NCBI GenBank assembly: GCA_025267735.1
Contig: CM046307.1
Coordinates: forward strand, 50,139,395 to 50,203,394
Length of the DNA: 64,000 nt
Source of the DNA: Mactra quadrangularis
Lineage: Eukaryota; Mollusca; Bivalvia; Venerida; Mactridae
Reading direction: 5' to 3'
Shown: one piece after another, positions 53,180-64,000 of the stretch
Layout: each line of letters starts with the position of its first letter
Numbering within the stretch: the first letter of the stretch is position 1
Made by a program: the position numbers and the translations under genes
The notes under the pieces: model-generated
Database searches by the model: none
What the model was told of the DNA's origin: nothing
The model's input: only the letters and a program-made list of their open reading frames with translations

Positions 53180-55615
53180 AACAGAAAACATGAAAACTCA
53201 GAAATATAATACAGTCCTATAGTTTATAAATTTATAAAATTCTAGATTGTATCGATATTCCAAATTGCGGATCAATATCGGATCGTCTGTCAAGAATCGG
53301 TGATACATTGATATTGCGATTTCTGATGACGGCCTTAGTTTTCATATTCTAGTTTTTGTATGAGGCCTGGGAGATCATAGACTGTAAATAGTCCTTTATC
53401 AAATTATTAATTATGATGATAAAGACTTTATAAATAGAGACAACACTGGCTTACCCTAATCTTCCCTATAAGACTCTTAATGACATCATTAAGTGGGTTT
53501 TTGTTGTCGAGAAAGAAATTCCTTGTTTTAATCATTGTTAATGTTGTGAACTACCACTGAAGTCCTCTTTAATATACATTGTATACATGTATAAACTGAA
53601 ACTATAAATTTTCTTTAACCTGACTTTATGGAAATTCCTTGTGCAACCAATGGAAATTGTTTTTGATTTATTATTCATGATTTTTCTGTTTGAATTTCTC
53701 CCTGCAGACAAAGCAGCAAAGTGTAGTCATGTATAGGAATGACTGAAAAATAAGATAAAAATTCTGTTATTATATTATTACTGTAAATATACCCTACATT
53801 TGCTTACCAATGAAGTGGCCGCCAAAAAAGTATAATATTTGAATTTGGTACGATGTGAGAAACTGTGTATTGTTAAAAAAACTTTTCAATAAACATTGAA
53901 TAGGGGACAATGAAGAAGGAAAAAACTTAGTCTTATTAAAACTGTATATATTTTAATATTCTCATCAATATTAACTTCCTTGTTGAAGTCTTTGCTTGTA
54001 TTCTGTTAAACTTTGTATTTAAATATTGTAATATAATACTGTACAATAAGTTGGATTTACTGAAGCGTTACTTTGTATAAGTGGTTCAGACTTGAATACG
54101 TTTTGTGTTGAATCGAAATAGTGTTTAATGTATTCTCACAATGCCGCTGGGTTTTTCTTGTAATTTCCCCATTAAAAATAACTTGTTTGATATTTTTTGA
54201 TAATTTGAAATAATTCCTTACTGTAATAAGCTTAACATTGATACCACAGCTTATTGTCTGTTAATTTTTGTGTTGAATTTAGTTTGCATGATGCACATAT
54301 TATAGTTGTAGCCCAAGCCCAAAGCCAAACACTGGTGTAAATTGGTTTGCCTTTGGGCTAGTAAAAAAACTCTGCTAGTTCATCATAATTTCAGCTTAAT
54401 TGATAATTTTGATCAACCATCAGGCAAGTGAGGCAACACAACTAATAAAAGTTTTAAGCCTGAGGAGCCTGCTGGTGGCAATTATTAGAGCCTTTGCAAA
54501 CAGCTTGGAACAAGATCAGAGGCAGAATAACTTAACGTCTTATCAGTTAACCAGCTGTTCAGTCTACCAAATTAGTGGGTGCCAGGTTGCCTGGGACAAC
54601 CACTTTTTAGTTTGGGCAGCCAACAATTTCTTTTGGGAAACCAAAGTTCTGCAAATGAGATATAGTGCTTGCTCTTGAAATGATCTGTTCTGGCAGCCAC
54701 TTTCATATCCTAATTTCGTAGACTTCTGTAGTCATTCAGGCTGCATTTCCAAAATATTAATAAAAATAAAGCTGAAATTCCACAGCATGTAATGAGTTTG
54801 ATGTTTGAAAAATTGCAATAACATATGCATTTCTGTGAATTGACTCAATATGGACATGTTTGTTTAAAGCTAAGTTAAATTTGATAGGTCAAGTCACTGA
54901 CTCACTGTACAACCAGTAGGTTGAGTTACTGTAACTGTCAATATTTTAAGTCAACTATTCAATTGACCATCTAATTATAAACTTCTAATTCATTTGATAC
55001 TTCAAACTTTTCATTGACTGAAGTTTGTCTGACCTCTGACTCGACCCCTGAGGGGAAAAATGTTACAAACTTTGGTCATTTGTAAAATATGCACTGCACA
55101 GCTGACTGTAGTTAACATGTTTAAATGATGACATAATTGATATTTGATTGATTTTAATATAAACTAACATACAGACATTTTATAATTGACAGTTTGGTCA
55201 TATTATAGTAAATGTTCTAAATTCGTAATTTTAGATTTTTATTTTTGACATTTTCTAGAAATGACTGACTGACTGACAGGTGATAGTGTGAAGTTATTTA
55301 CATATGTATATAATTTATCTATGTATGTAATATACATGTACTATAATATATATATAGGTATTCAATAAATCTGTTAGGATAGGTCCGTTTTATATGCTAG
55401 TTGACCAATATTTGATTTAATTACTGTCATTTATTAGCAATGTATTGCTGATAAATTCATGATACTATTATAATTATACAAATTACTTTTTGGACTTCTG
55501 CAGTCTTATACCTTATTTGTTAAAAGTTTATTGGTGATGCCATACCAAAAATACTTCTAAAACCCTGTTTCCACAAAGTGGAAGTTGATACTTTTACTGG
55601 TCATTGTATATATTG
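53180..55615. other. AT-rich intergenic stretch, no gene seen
   Basis: No supported coding exon; the 92-codon frame at 54400-54678 has no recognised domain. A 'tatcgatattcc...atattgcg' rich patch at 53245-53330 might be a decayed hAT-type MITE. The one distinct structure is the hairpin at 54316-54359. Confidence 0.45.
54316..54359. repeat. Single short hairpin
   Basis: Arms agcccaaagccaaac (54316-54330) and ggtttgcctttgggct (54344-54359) pair with one mismatch around 13 nt. No second copy seen in the window. Confidence 0.6.
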
Positions 55616-55616
55616 C

Positions 55617-55688
55617 GGGTTTAGTGCAAAACAGTCATAACCCAATATAAGCAAGGAGTGAGTTACGGTTATTTTATGCTAAACCCTC
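55617..55688. repeat. Fold-back hairpin element, family H2
   Basis: Arms 55617-55643 (gggtttagtgcaaaacagtc) and 55660-55688 (cggttattttatgctaaacc) pair imperfectly over about 27 bp. Motif and size match 35995-36059. Confidence 0.6.
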
Positions 55689-55739
55689 AAATTAAATATA
55701 TTCAGTGCAGGTTATTTACTCTCATTCTAAATATGCCTC

Positions 55740-55940
55740 ATTGAAACAGATCCATTTGACAAAAATGTCGATTTTTCTCCATTGATTAGATAATATGGAG
55801 AAGTTTCCGGCCTTGTGGAAGGGTAGGTGAGTACAGGTTATAGACAGTGGTCCAGGAAAGCAGTTAGATGCGCTGGACGCCGTAAAATGACCTAAAATTG
55901 TGTTGACACAGCGTTAACTCCAATAAATAAAAATAAAATG
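55740..55940 (+). mobile_element. SINE-A, 5' truncated
   Basis: Starts in the body ('gacaaaaatgtcgatttttc'), then 'aagtttccggccttgtggaa', 'ggttatagacagtggtccag', tail 'tgtgttgacacagcgttaac' and AATAAATAAA. The tRNA head is missing, as expected from incomplete reverse transcription. Confidence 0.85.
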
Positions 55941-56044
55941 AAACAGCTCTACATTGTGATTTTCCATAATTATTACATGACAAATATGATAACTTTATCC
56001 CTGTAAATAAGAATTATTTACAATGCAGATTTTTCAATACTTTC

Positions 56045-56358
56045 TTCATTATACCCCTGCTTCGAAGAAGAGGGGGGGTATACTGTTTTACCCTTGTCCG
56101 TGCGTGTGTGCGTGCGTGCGTCCGTTACAAAATATCCGTCGCAGTTTTCTAAGCAACTATAACATGCAGCAGCCTAATACTTTGCATATTGCTTCATCCC
56201 ATAGTCCCATGTGGTGTAAAGCGATTTCATGCTCCTTGCTCATCTACTTCCTGTTTGTCGCATATTTTTAGATTTTGTTAAATAAAAGTTACATTATGAT
56301 AGTCATATTTCTCACAGCGGGGGTATCACTAGTGAGCATTAGCTCACAGTTTTACTTG
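56045..56358 (+). mobile_element. Helentron-like element 2, short
   Basis: ATACCCCTGCTT (56051-56062), with its own hairpin to GGGGGGGTATA, is nearly complementary to CAGCGGGGGTAT (56315-56326). A (GTGC/GTCC)n microsatellite lies at 56095-56125. A 3' hairpin GTGAGC-ATTA-GCTCAC (56332-56347) precedes AGTTTTACTTG. The plan matches element 1 at one eighth of the length. The internal frame at 56023-56271 is not a gene. Confidence 0.75.
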
Positions 56359-56359
56359 T

Positions 56360-58280
56360 TACTTCTGTTTTCCCTATTGATAAAAATAGATTTATGTATG
56401 GGGGGATTATTGAACGAATGTCAAGTATTTAAATTAGCTGGGTTAATGTATTGCGCAACTGACGGTTGACTAAAATTTACCTATCTAACTTGTTTTATGT
56501 GACCTGATAGTGTCGTCTAGATCATTCTAGTTGTTAACATACCAGGTATTTAAATACATTGATTATAACTGGTTTAGGTTAGACCTATCTTATGTCATGT
56601 CAATACTCAGTACCCACAGGTAATTGTATCAAAATGAATTATCTCCCTTCTATTTTAATTATCTCCCTTCTATCTTACTATACAATGCTATTATACAGGT
56701 ATAAAACTGCTACAATGTCTATAGGCCAGATATTGTGGAACATAATCTTTATGGTTCTGCATTAACAAACATTTCTGAATTGAAAACATTTTATTTTTGT
56801 GTAATAAGTTCAATAACAAATAATACATTGTATGTGTTCTTGAATCTGTACTAGCTATTTTTTACTCCGGTGACTGGATTAAAATTTTAGTACTGGGTGA
56901 TCAATATGGTTGATGCTTATGAAAAATATTGAAAGAAAATGTCCATAATCAACATTTTCAGAGTTTCTACATGGATTTAAGTTTAGTTTTTACTTGTGTG
57001 GAACTAAATTTTATGTTAAGTTTTATTTTCAAAGCAATTCCATGACATTGTCAGAATTAATTTTGAATTAAAAATTATGAAAAAACCCTTGTTCATCATT
57101 CTAATGGTACATGGACATGAATGCAACTTTTAGCTTTAAGGATTTAATTTTATCATTTTAAGCAACCTTTTGTACGAACATTTCATTCATAAACATGGGG
57201 GCTATTGGTTTTTTGAAATCAACTCAGGTTAACTTTTTAATTGACTTAATTTACCTCCCTTGTACAATGAATCTAGAGTAATTATAAAATGTCCATAGAA
57301 TGCAACTTTTTACTTATAATGTTATAATTTTTGACCTTTTATATGAATGTTTTATACCTGGACCTGTGGGTATTACGTAGATAGTTGACCCAACCTGTTG
57401 TGTACTTGTTCTATATCTAGCTTTAAGATAAACATTTATTTTAGTTAATTTTTTATCATCAATAATTATCAATGAGGAAGTTTAATAAAATATAAATCTT
57501 TATGTTGGGACAGAAAAAAAGGCTTATTTAAATATTGTCATTCTGGTCACACTGAAGTAAGGTTGTGTTGTTAGTGAGATATAAGTTGGATGATTTTGCT
57601 TGGTATGTTATGTAATAAGTTGTCGCTGTTGGTTCTAGGAACTATACCTTAGAGACAATAGTAAGTTACATATCTGTTGCTGGTTTTACCTTGGGAATGT
57701 AAATAATTTGTAACGGGAGAAATTTTCGTTAAATTGAACTTGGATATAACTTACTATTATATGATTTGTAAATAAAGGGTTTTTTTGCCTACTTGAAACG
57801 ATTATTTGCTCACATCTAAACTTATTTAAGACTGACAGTTGCCATTATCGGAGACTAATTGTTACTTAAGCAATTTCTGACGATTGCCAAAGTTTCAGTT
57901 AGTAAATTGAGAGAATGTTTAGAAACAATTTCTTGGTCATTTTTTACATGGGGTTTCCCCATGTTTAGTAGTAGACTGTGGCAAATCCACGTCAAAATTT
58001 GTCGCTGACGATTACATTCGGTTGTGGGCGCGCAAATAAAGGGATAATTACCACTAATATTAATAAAGTCCGCATTACGCGTTAACAAGCAGACGATAAG
58101 AAGCACATGTACATCTTATCTAGTTTATGTAAGGTAAAGGTCCCTTGTATCGCTTCCATGAGTTGTATACAGCCATATACTCTACCAAAACCCATGTCTG
58201 ACAGCGCTAATGGCACTTTGATTTATAACAAAACTTAACTGTGTACATGTATATATTTTCAATATTTTTTTTATTTTCAG
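56360..58280. other. Intergenic or intronic stretch before the MGNCC exon
   Basis: No coding exon recognised. At 57980-58090 CpG is locally more frequent ('gtgggcgcgcaaataaaggg', 'cgcattacgcgttaac'), about 200-300 bp before the exon at 58281. It might be promoter-proximal, but the exon itself follows a good acceptor, so the true first exon may lie further left. Confidence 0.35.
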
Positions 58281-58372
58281 ACAGACCAAATATTACATAA
58301 TGTGATACTAGATGATATATAAGAGTGACATCTATAAACTATTTAGATATATGATATAACAAACATAGAAAC

Positions 58373-58535
58373 ATGGGTAACTGTTGTGCTAAGGAAACTA
58401 CAGATGCGAACAAATCTGTAGATATCAATGATATCAAAGTTGATGATAAACCAAAGAGAAAAAATAGTTATACAAAAGATCCAACAAATTTACCTTCAGG
58501 GAAGAGTGATGATCAAAATACTTCAGGAACTGGAG
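58373..58535 (+). CDS. First coding exon of an MGNCC-type, probably lipid-anchored protein (partial)
   Basis: The exon starts at 58281 after TTTATTTTCAG, has a 92-bp 5' UTR, and its ATG at 58373 opens 54 complete codons; it ends in phase 1 before GTAATT at 58536. The protein starts MGNCCAKETTDANKSVDI and continues to VDDKPKRKNSYTK, then a Ser/Gly/Asp-rich stretch ending SGTG. Gly2 after Met is the N-myristoylation position, and Cys4-Cys5 are typical palmitoylation sites. KPKRKNS is basic and resembles a PKA/PKC site, so a membrane-peripheral signalling or scaffold protein is inferred. I do not recognise the family. No later exon is recognisable to 64000, so the remainder is probably outside the window. 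Acceptor, start context and donor agree, which makes a chance frame unlikely. Confidence 0.7.
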
Positions 58536-58600
58536 GTAATTATATTTGTTACTAATACTATGGTGACATATTTTGTATGGTTGCCTTGGAAATATGTTTT

Positions 58601-58782
58601 GTATTGTTGCTATGGTTACACAGTCTGTATTGTTGCTATGGTTACACAGTCTGTATTGTTGCTATGGTTACACAGTCTGTATTGTTGCTATGGTGACACA
58701 GTCTGTATTGTTGCTATGGTTACACAGTCTGTATTGTTGCTATGGTTACATATTTTGTATTGTTGCTGTGGTAACATGTTTT
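58601..58782 (+). repeat. 26-bp minisatellite, about 7 copies, just after the exon donor
   Basis: The unit 'gtattgttgctatggttaca' plus 'cagtct' starts at 58601 and repeats every 26 bp to 58756, with a last worn copy to about 58782. Because 26 is not a multiple of three it opens frames in two registers (58428-58835 and 58573-58797); both are artefacts. Confidence 0.93.
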
Positions 58783-59256
58783 GTTGTTTATGCATAAAGT
58801 ATAATAAAATATTTCAGGATTACTGTCATAATTAGTCAAGAACAATTAAAGTTGAATTCTATGAAATTGAATACATCTATCCTGCTGCACTCAGAAATTG
58901 ATCCCAGATTAGCAGTAGTAACTATTCAGCAATTTTCTTTAGTGTGACCACTGAAACTAGAACCTATGGGGTTTTAATCACTGTGGATTAAAAATCCCTA
59001 GGGTGACAGTATGAATTTTTATTCCAATGTGTATCACTATGACATACAACATTTGATATGAATAGCGCATTAAGTTTGTACATTTTACGGGCTTTTTCAG
59101 TATATGAGAAAGGGGCTTGAAAAAGTGTCTATGAATATTTTCGACATCTATATTATATCACTCTTCAATATATATATATATAATATTATATCAAACATTT
59201 TTAGAATCTAAAGTAAATATTACAATAATGTAATTTGAATGATAAATATGCATAGT

Positions 59257-61067
59257 TATCACCCGCCGATGGAATCGGGAGGGGGATATAGTTTTGGCGT
59301 TGTCCGTCCGTCCGTCCGAATTTCGTTTCCGGAGTAGTTCTCTGCAACTACTGGCTGGAATTCAACGAAACTTTATGGGAATCATCAATATCTAGAGGAG
59401 ATGCGCATGTGGTCAGCTTTTTTCGGATCAGACCCTTTAACTCAGAGTTATGGCCCTTGATTAGTTATGATGTAGTATGCATATAGAGTAAAAGTCGTTT
59501 CCGGAGTAGTTCTCTGCAACTACTGGCTGGAATTCAACGAAACTTTATGGGAATCATCAATATCAAGAGGAGATGTGCATGTGGTCAGCTTTTTTTGGAT
59601 CAGACCCTTAAACTCAGAGTTATGGCCCTTGATTAGTTATGTAGTATGCATATAGAGTAAAAGTCGTTTCCGGAGTAGTTCTCTGCAACTACTGGCTGGA
59701 ATTCAACGAAACTTTATGGTAATCATCAATATCAAGAGGAGATGCACATGTGGTCAGCTTTTTTTGATCAGACCCTTAAACTCAGAGTTATGGCCCTTGA
59801 TTAGTTATGTAGAATGCATATAGAGTAAAAGTCGTTTCCGCTCTACTTCTCTGCAACTAATGGCTGAAATTCAATGAAACTTTATGGGAACCTTCAATAC
59901 CAAAAGGAGATGCGCATATCGTCAGCTTGTTCCGGTCAGACCCTTTAACTCAGAGTTATGGCCCTTGATTAGTTATGTTGTATGCATATAGAGTAAAAGT
60001 TGTTTCTGCACTACTTATCTGCACCTAATGGCTGGAATTCAAAGAAACTTTATGGGAACCTTTAATACCAAGAGGAGATGCGCATATCGTCAGCTTGTTC
60101 CCGTCAGACACTTAAACTCAGAGTTATGGCCCTTGATTAGTTATGCAGTATGCATATGGAGTAAAAATCGTTTCCGCGCTACTTCTCTGCAACTACTGGC
60201 TGGAATTCAACGAAACTTTATGGGAATCATCAATATCAAAAGGAGATGCGCATATCGTCAGCTTGTTCCGGTCAGACCCTTTAACTTAGAGTTATGGCCC
60301 TTGATTAGTTATGTAGTATGCATATAGAGTAAAAGTCGTTTCCGCACTACTTCTCTGCAACTAATGGCTGGAATTCAACAAAACTTTATGGGAACCTTCA
60401 AAACCAAGAGGAGATGCACATATCGTCAGCTTGTTCCGGTCAGACACTTTGACTCAGAGTTATGGCCCTTGATTAGTTATGCAGTATGCATATATGGAGT
60501 AAAAATCGTTTCCACGCTACTTCTCTGCAACTACTGGCTGGAATTCAACAAAACTTTATGGGAATCTTCAATACCAAGAGGAGATAGGCATATCATTGCC
60601 TTGTTCTGGTCAGACACTTTAACTCAGAGTTATGGCCCTTGATTAGTTATGCAGTATGCATGTAGAGGAAAAAAAATTTCTGCGCTATTTCTCTGCAACT
60701 AATGGCTGGAATTCAACGAAACTTTATGGGAATCATCAATATCTAGAGGAGACGCGCATATCGTCGCCTTGTTCTGGTCAGACCTTTCAGCTCAGAGTTA
60801 TTGCCCTTGATTAATTGTGCAGTGTTGATATAGAGAAATATTGCTATTTCTTTGCAACAGCTGGATTGATTTCAACAAGAATTTATGGAAACCATCAATA
60901 CAGAAAAGAAATTTGCATCTCATTGGCATGTCCTGATAATTTTTATGTATGTTCCCTATTATGGTTTTATGGATTTTTATATTTATTAATAAAGCCTTAT
61001 GTCTCCAGTTGTTGTGTTAGTAAAAACAAGTACTCAGCGGGGGATATAAATTCAACGAATTTGCTTG
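59257..61067 (+). mobile_element. Helentron-like (pearl-type) element 3 with 168-bp array
   Basis: TATCACCCGC (59257-59266), in a CCGAT/ATCGG hairpin, pairs with GCGGGGGATA (61037-61046) with one mismatch. A short (GTCC)n microsatellite sits at 59302-59318. A 3' hairpin AAATTC-AAC-GAATTT (61048-61062) precedes GCTTG. The same ordered parts occur in elements 1 and 2. The centre is a tandem array. No transposition protein is encoded, so it would depend on an autonomous partner. Confidence 0.78.
59322..60840 (+). repeat. 168-bp tandem array, 9 copies
   Basis: Landmark 'ggcccttgattagttatg' falls at 59452, 59624, 59792, 59960, 60128, 60296, 60464, 60634 and, worn, 60802: steps of 168-172 bp. Each unit has 'ctctgcaactactggctgga', 'aaactttatgggaa' and 'gatgcgcat'. 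A further decayed unit continues to about 61020. Since 168 is a multiple of three, frames of 90-100 codons appear but are not conserved as proteins. Confidence 0.93.
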
Positions 61068-61626
61068 TTTAATAATATAGTCTTTTTAAATCTGTATATA
61101 CATTGTATGTATTTTAAAATATTGGAACTGATCCAACACTTCCTGGTTCTAGATAAAATCATGTGATTATTCTTATCTTAACTTCTGCATGTTGTAATGC
61201 GCATAATATTCTACAATCAAAGTTCAGGTAATCTCAGGTCATGTTGACAAATTACTGAGTGGTCTTGATATAAACCTTAGTAATCCTCATTTTATTAGAA
61301 TTTGTATCATTTTAAAACAGAACTTTGAAAATTGAACTTAAATAATAGGCCAAAGATTTGTCCCCTAAAAATTCTTACTTGTTTTCATATTTAAAAGATT
61401 TGGATATGGACTTGAGAATAATATTATGGACTTTTGTGACCTATGGTTTTAAAGATGAGCAAAGTCAACATGTTTTCTTTTGGATCTGTCATTGATTATT
61501 TAGTTATCCATGTAAATATTATACACTGAATCTCCACTGTAAATTTGGAGTTAAAAATAATAACAAAAAGTGAATTCCTTAATAGCTTAATTATGGGAAT
61601 TCTACCGCTGACTTGACCTATATATA

Positions 61627-61924
61627 ACCCTGGTCAATAGCATAGTTGGTAGCGCGCCGTGATTTGGAATCTCGTGTCCCAAAGGGGGTACGGGTTCGAA
61701 TTCCTTCTGGGGAGGTTATACCCTTCCATGAAAATTTGACAACAATGTCAGTTTTTCTCCATTGATTAGATAATATGTAAAAGTTTCCAGCCTTGTGGAA
61801 GGGTAGGTGAGTACTGGTTATAGACAAGGGTCCATGAAAGCTAGGTTAGGTGCGCTGGACTCGTTAAAATGACCTAAATTGTGTTGACACGGCGTCAAAT
61901 CCAATTTAAAAAAAAATAAAAAAA
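61627..61924 (+). mobile_element. tRNA-derived SINE, family A, with perfect 14-bp target duplication
   Basis: Head 'atagcatagttggtagcgcg' and B box 'gggttcgaattcc'. Body 'gttatacccttccatgaaaa', 'ggttatagacaagggtccat', tail 'tgtgttgacacggcgtcaaa' and an A-rich run. ttgacctatatata is exact at 61613-61626 and 61925-61938. Probably the youngest SINE here. Confidence 0.92.
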
Positions 61925-62140
61925 TTGACCTATATATATAATCACTGACCGTATAAAGTATGGTCAGCAAATTACACATCCTAATAGTGAGGACATACAA
62001 TAAATATACTAAGATCAATCTATCACTAACTAATAGACACAAATTATGTAAAACAATAAATTAGACATAAATATACTGTGACTATATATCACCCTATATC
62101 TGTCACTATGACACTGTCAGTGCAGTAAATACACTATTCG

Positions 62141-62213
62141 AGGGTTGCCTTGCAAGACTATAGTAACTTGCTCTTTAAAGTAATGCATTTACTGCAGTCT
62201 TGCAGGTAACCCT
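62141..62213. repeat. Fold-back hairpin element, family H1
   Basis: Arms 62141-62166 (agggttgccttgcaagacta) and 62189-62213 (actgcagtcttgcaggtaac) pair with one gap and few mismatches around 22 nt. Shares arms with 42881-42956. Confidence 0.7.
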
Positions 62214-62214
62214 G

Positions 62215-63640
62215 GCATTGTTATATTGCGAACTTAATCAAGAATTACAGGGGATACCTTATTTGTAGTTGTTCGGTTACATTTATCCTAAATAAAGCAT
62301 CTGATATTCTAACGAGAATTAGTCAACGTCCCAATCCTGTCTACTTTGCAGACATGGTTTTTTGATAATTGTTCGCTAAACTTAAGGACACAAAGGAGAA
62401 ATTACTTTGAATCACCTACATAGTACCAAACTTTTACTTAGTTGACCATCATGTATGTAAAATAAAGAGAAAATGAAAGAAAACTTGGTAAACTGAAGGT
62501 GCTATGGTGGGCACTGCCATTATTACACTTTGCCTGACCCATTAATGATAGTGGCAAGGGGCAGGCAATCCAGACTATGCCGGCAGCAGATAACAATTAA
62601 ATCAGGATATGATTGATTGATATGATATTGAATGATTGTAATCCAGGGCTCAAGTTTATGGGGGTTTCCCTGTAGGTTAAAAGATCCCTGGCGCTATTTG
62701 AACCTTCATATACAAGGCATGGTTTGCTGAAAGTCTTGATGGAAAGAGACCGACACAGTTTTTATGTTCTTTTCATATAAAGTTCCCCTCTCTAAAACTT
62801 TAAATATTTAATTAGTTATAAGATAATTAATATTAATTAGTTCCAGGTAGAACTGTAAGTGATATAGGTAAGTGTAACATGATTCTATCTGGTAACATGG
62901 TAGGATTCTATAAGGCCCTGTTTTACAATCTGTTGGCCCCTATCAGCTTGCTTGTAACAAGTACATGCACTGATGTTAAAATGTTATCTCTATGAATATG
63001 TTGCTAAATTTTAACAACAATAATTTGATGTTACATGTGATGTTTAACAACATGTGTTCTACAGATATTTTGATTTTATTTCATGTTATCAACTATTTGT
63101 CTGCTGTACATGTAACTAAACTGAGGAGATCTCATCTGTCACATTGATGTTGTTATCTGTATTAGTTTTGTAATTAATTCTGTAATTAACAATCAACTAT
63201 TGCTTGGTGCCATGTTCTTCTATTAACCCTTTACTGGTTGCGACATGTGTGACAGGGGGATCCAGACACGTAAAAATGCGGGATTGACCAGTTTAGGGTT
63301 AATATTTGTTATAATCTATTTTGATGTACAGTTATAACGTCTACCCTTTGAAGTAATTTCATATGTTTGACCTCCTGTCCCCCCTGGAGCAAATTGTTTA
63401 GTGAGGGCCAAAATTTAGAATCAATCTGCTGCATTAAGACTGCAATAGCATTTATCTTCCCTTTAGATTGAGTGAAGAATAATTTTGGAGCATGATTTAT
63501 TTTTTCAATCATGAGGCAGACGGCAGATCATATCTGGGATTCATCAGTACATGTACAAGACTAATCATCTTTAAGTTACTGTCTTCTTTCTTACATGTAA
63601 AACCATGGAAGGTTCCTGGGCTTCAAACCAATGGCTCTTA
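62215..63640. other. AT-rich stretch, no gene seen
   Basis: No supported exon for the MGNCC gene or any other. Only short frames without domains. Confidence 0.45.
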
Positions 63641-63654
63641 TGTAAGAGTGGTCA

Positions 63655-63909
63655 TAACACGTTCTCCTTGACTGTCAGGACCTTAAAGACATCCGTGACA
63701 AACATTTTAAAGTTAACTCACTCAAAGAACTTTTTGAGTCTGTGCCATCATATGCTGTACTTAACTTTTTAAAGGAAATAAATATATATAATAAAATTTA
63801 AAGCATTGCATCATTAGTTTCGTTTGAATTGATATTATCATTGATTGCTTTCGGCGCGATATGACCTTTTTGTGTTGGTGTGCCGTAAAACCCAAACAAA
63901 CAAACAAAC
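63655..63909 (+). mobile_element. 5'-truncated LINE 3' end with 11-bp target duplication
   Basis: Reads VLLDCQDLKDIRDKHFKVNS, then LKELFESVPSYAVLNFLKEI and a stop at about 63801. It is closely similar to the minus-strand LINE at 45385-45545. The 3' UTR ends 'tgttggtgtgccgtaaaacc' followed by (CAAA)n. aagagtggtca stands on both sides (63644-63654 and 63910-63920), the target duplication of target-primed reverse transcription. Only about 255 bp inserted. Confidence 0.9.
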
Positions 63910-64000
63910 AAGAGTGGTCACAGTGGTTTGATATTTACAACTTGATCACAATGGCCCCTTTTTGGCAATATTTTTGGGGAAACAATCCCATGTTGTGTCT

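Noticed and set aside
54400..54678. 92-codon frame as a small gene
   Set aside because: No recognisable domain, no splice or promoter evidence, and average composition for chance frames here.
58428..58835. 135-codon frame overlapping the MGNCC exon
   Set aside because: A different frame running through the 26-bp VNTR. The MGNCC frame has the better start, acceptor and donor.
60028..60642. Two 92-99-codon frames with similar repeated peptides
   Set aside because: By-products of the 168-bp array of a Helentron-like element; the unit length is a multiple of three.

Overview
This window is animal nuclear DNA. It is AT-rich, with long introns bounded by GT-AG splice sites, tRNA-derived SINEs, degraded LINEs, MITEs, minisatellites and rolling-circle-like (Helentron/pearl-like) elements. 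I see no operons, Shine-Dalgarno sites or CRISPR. The repeat types (pearl-like arrays with a GTCC/GGTT microsatellite and a '...GCGGGGGTAT...' end, several modular tRNA-SINEs) suggest a lophotrochozoan, most likely a bivalve mollusc. That is an inference from repeat style, not a database result.

The main gene fills 561-23807 on the + strand. I assembled 13 coding exons whose phases agree at every junction. They give a continuous 868-residue protein: signal peptide, acidic Asn/Ser/Asp-rich spacer, then three EGF-laminin G pairs. The layout matches the C-terminal halves of agrin and pikachurin (EGFLAM) and the perlecan C-terminus, so it is a secreted basement-membrane or synaptic-matrix type protein. 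I cannot separate the three families by eye. Its introns hold SINEs, MITEs and two unusual tandem arrays that start inside an exon and carry the splice donor with them (12943-13145 and 17036 onward).

From 23808 to about 58280 I see no convincing host coding exon. The stretch holds the likely 3' UTR of the first gene, a LINE reverse-transcriptase relic (33100-33850, - strand), MITEs, short fold-back hairpins, a 34-bp satellite (40112-41275), a Helentron-like element with LINE 3' ends inside it (44280-46901), a 33-bp satellite (49773-50748) and many SINEs.

A second gene enters at 58281-58535. This exon has a 5' UTR and 54 complete codons starting MGNCC, a typical myristoylation/palmitoylation N-terminus. 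The rest of the gene probably lies beyond the window. To its right are a 26-bp VNTR, a third Helentron-like element with a 168-bp array (59257-61067), a young SINE with a perfect 14-bp target duplication, and a 5'-truncated LINE with an 11-bp target duplication (63655-63909).

The clearest systems-level signal is a modular retroposon set. At least three SINE families with different tRNA-like heads share one central body and a 3' tail. That tail resembles the 3' end of the LINE seen at 45296 (-) and 63909 (+), which suggests a LINE/SINE mobilisation partnership.
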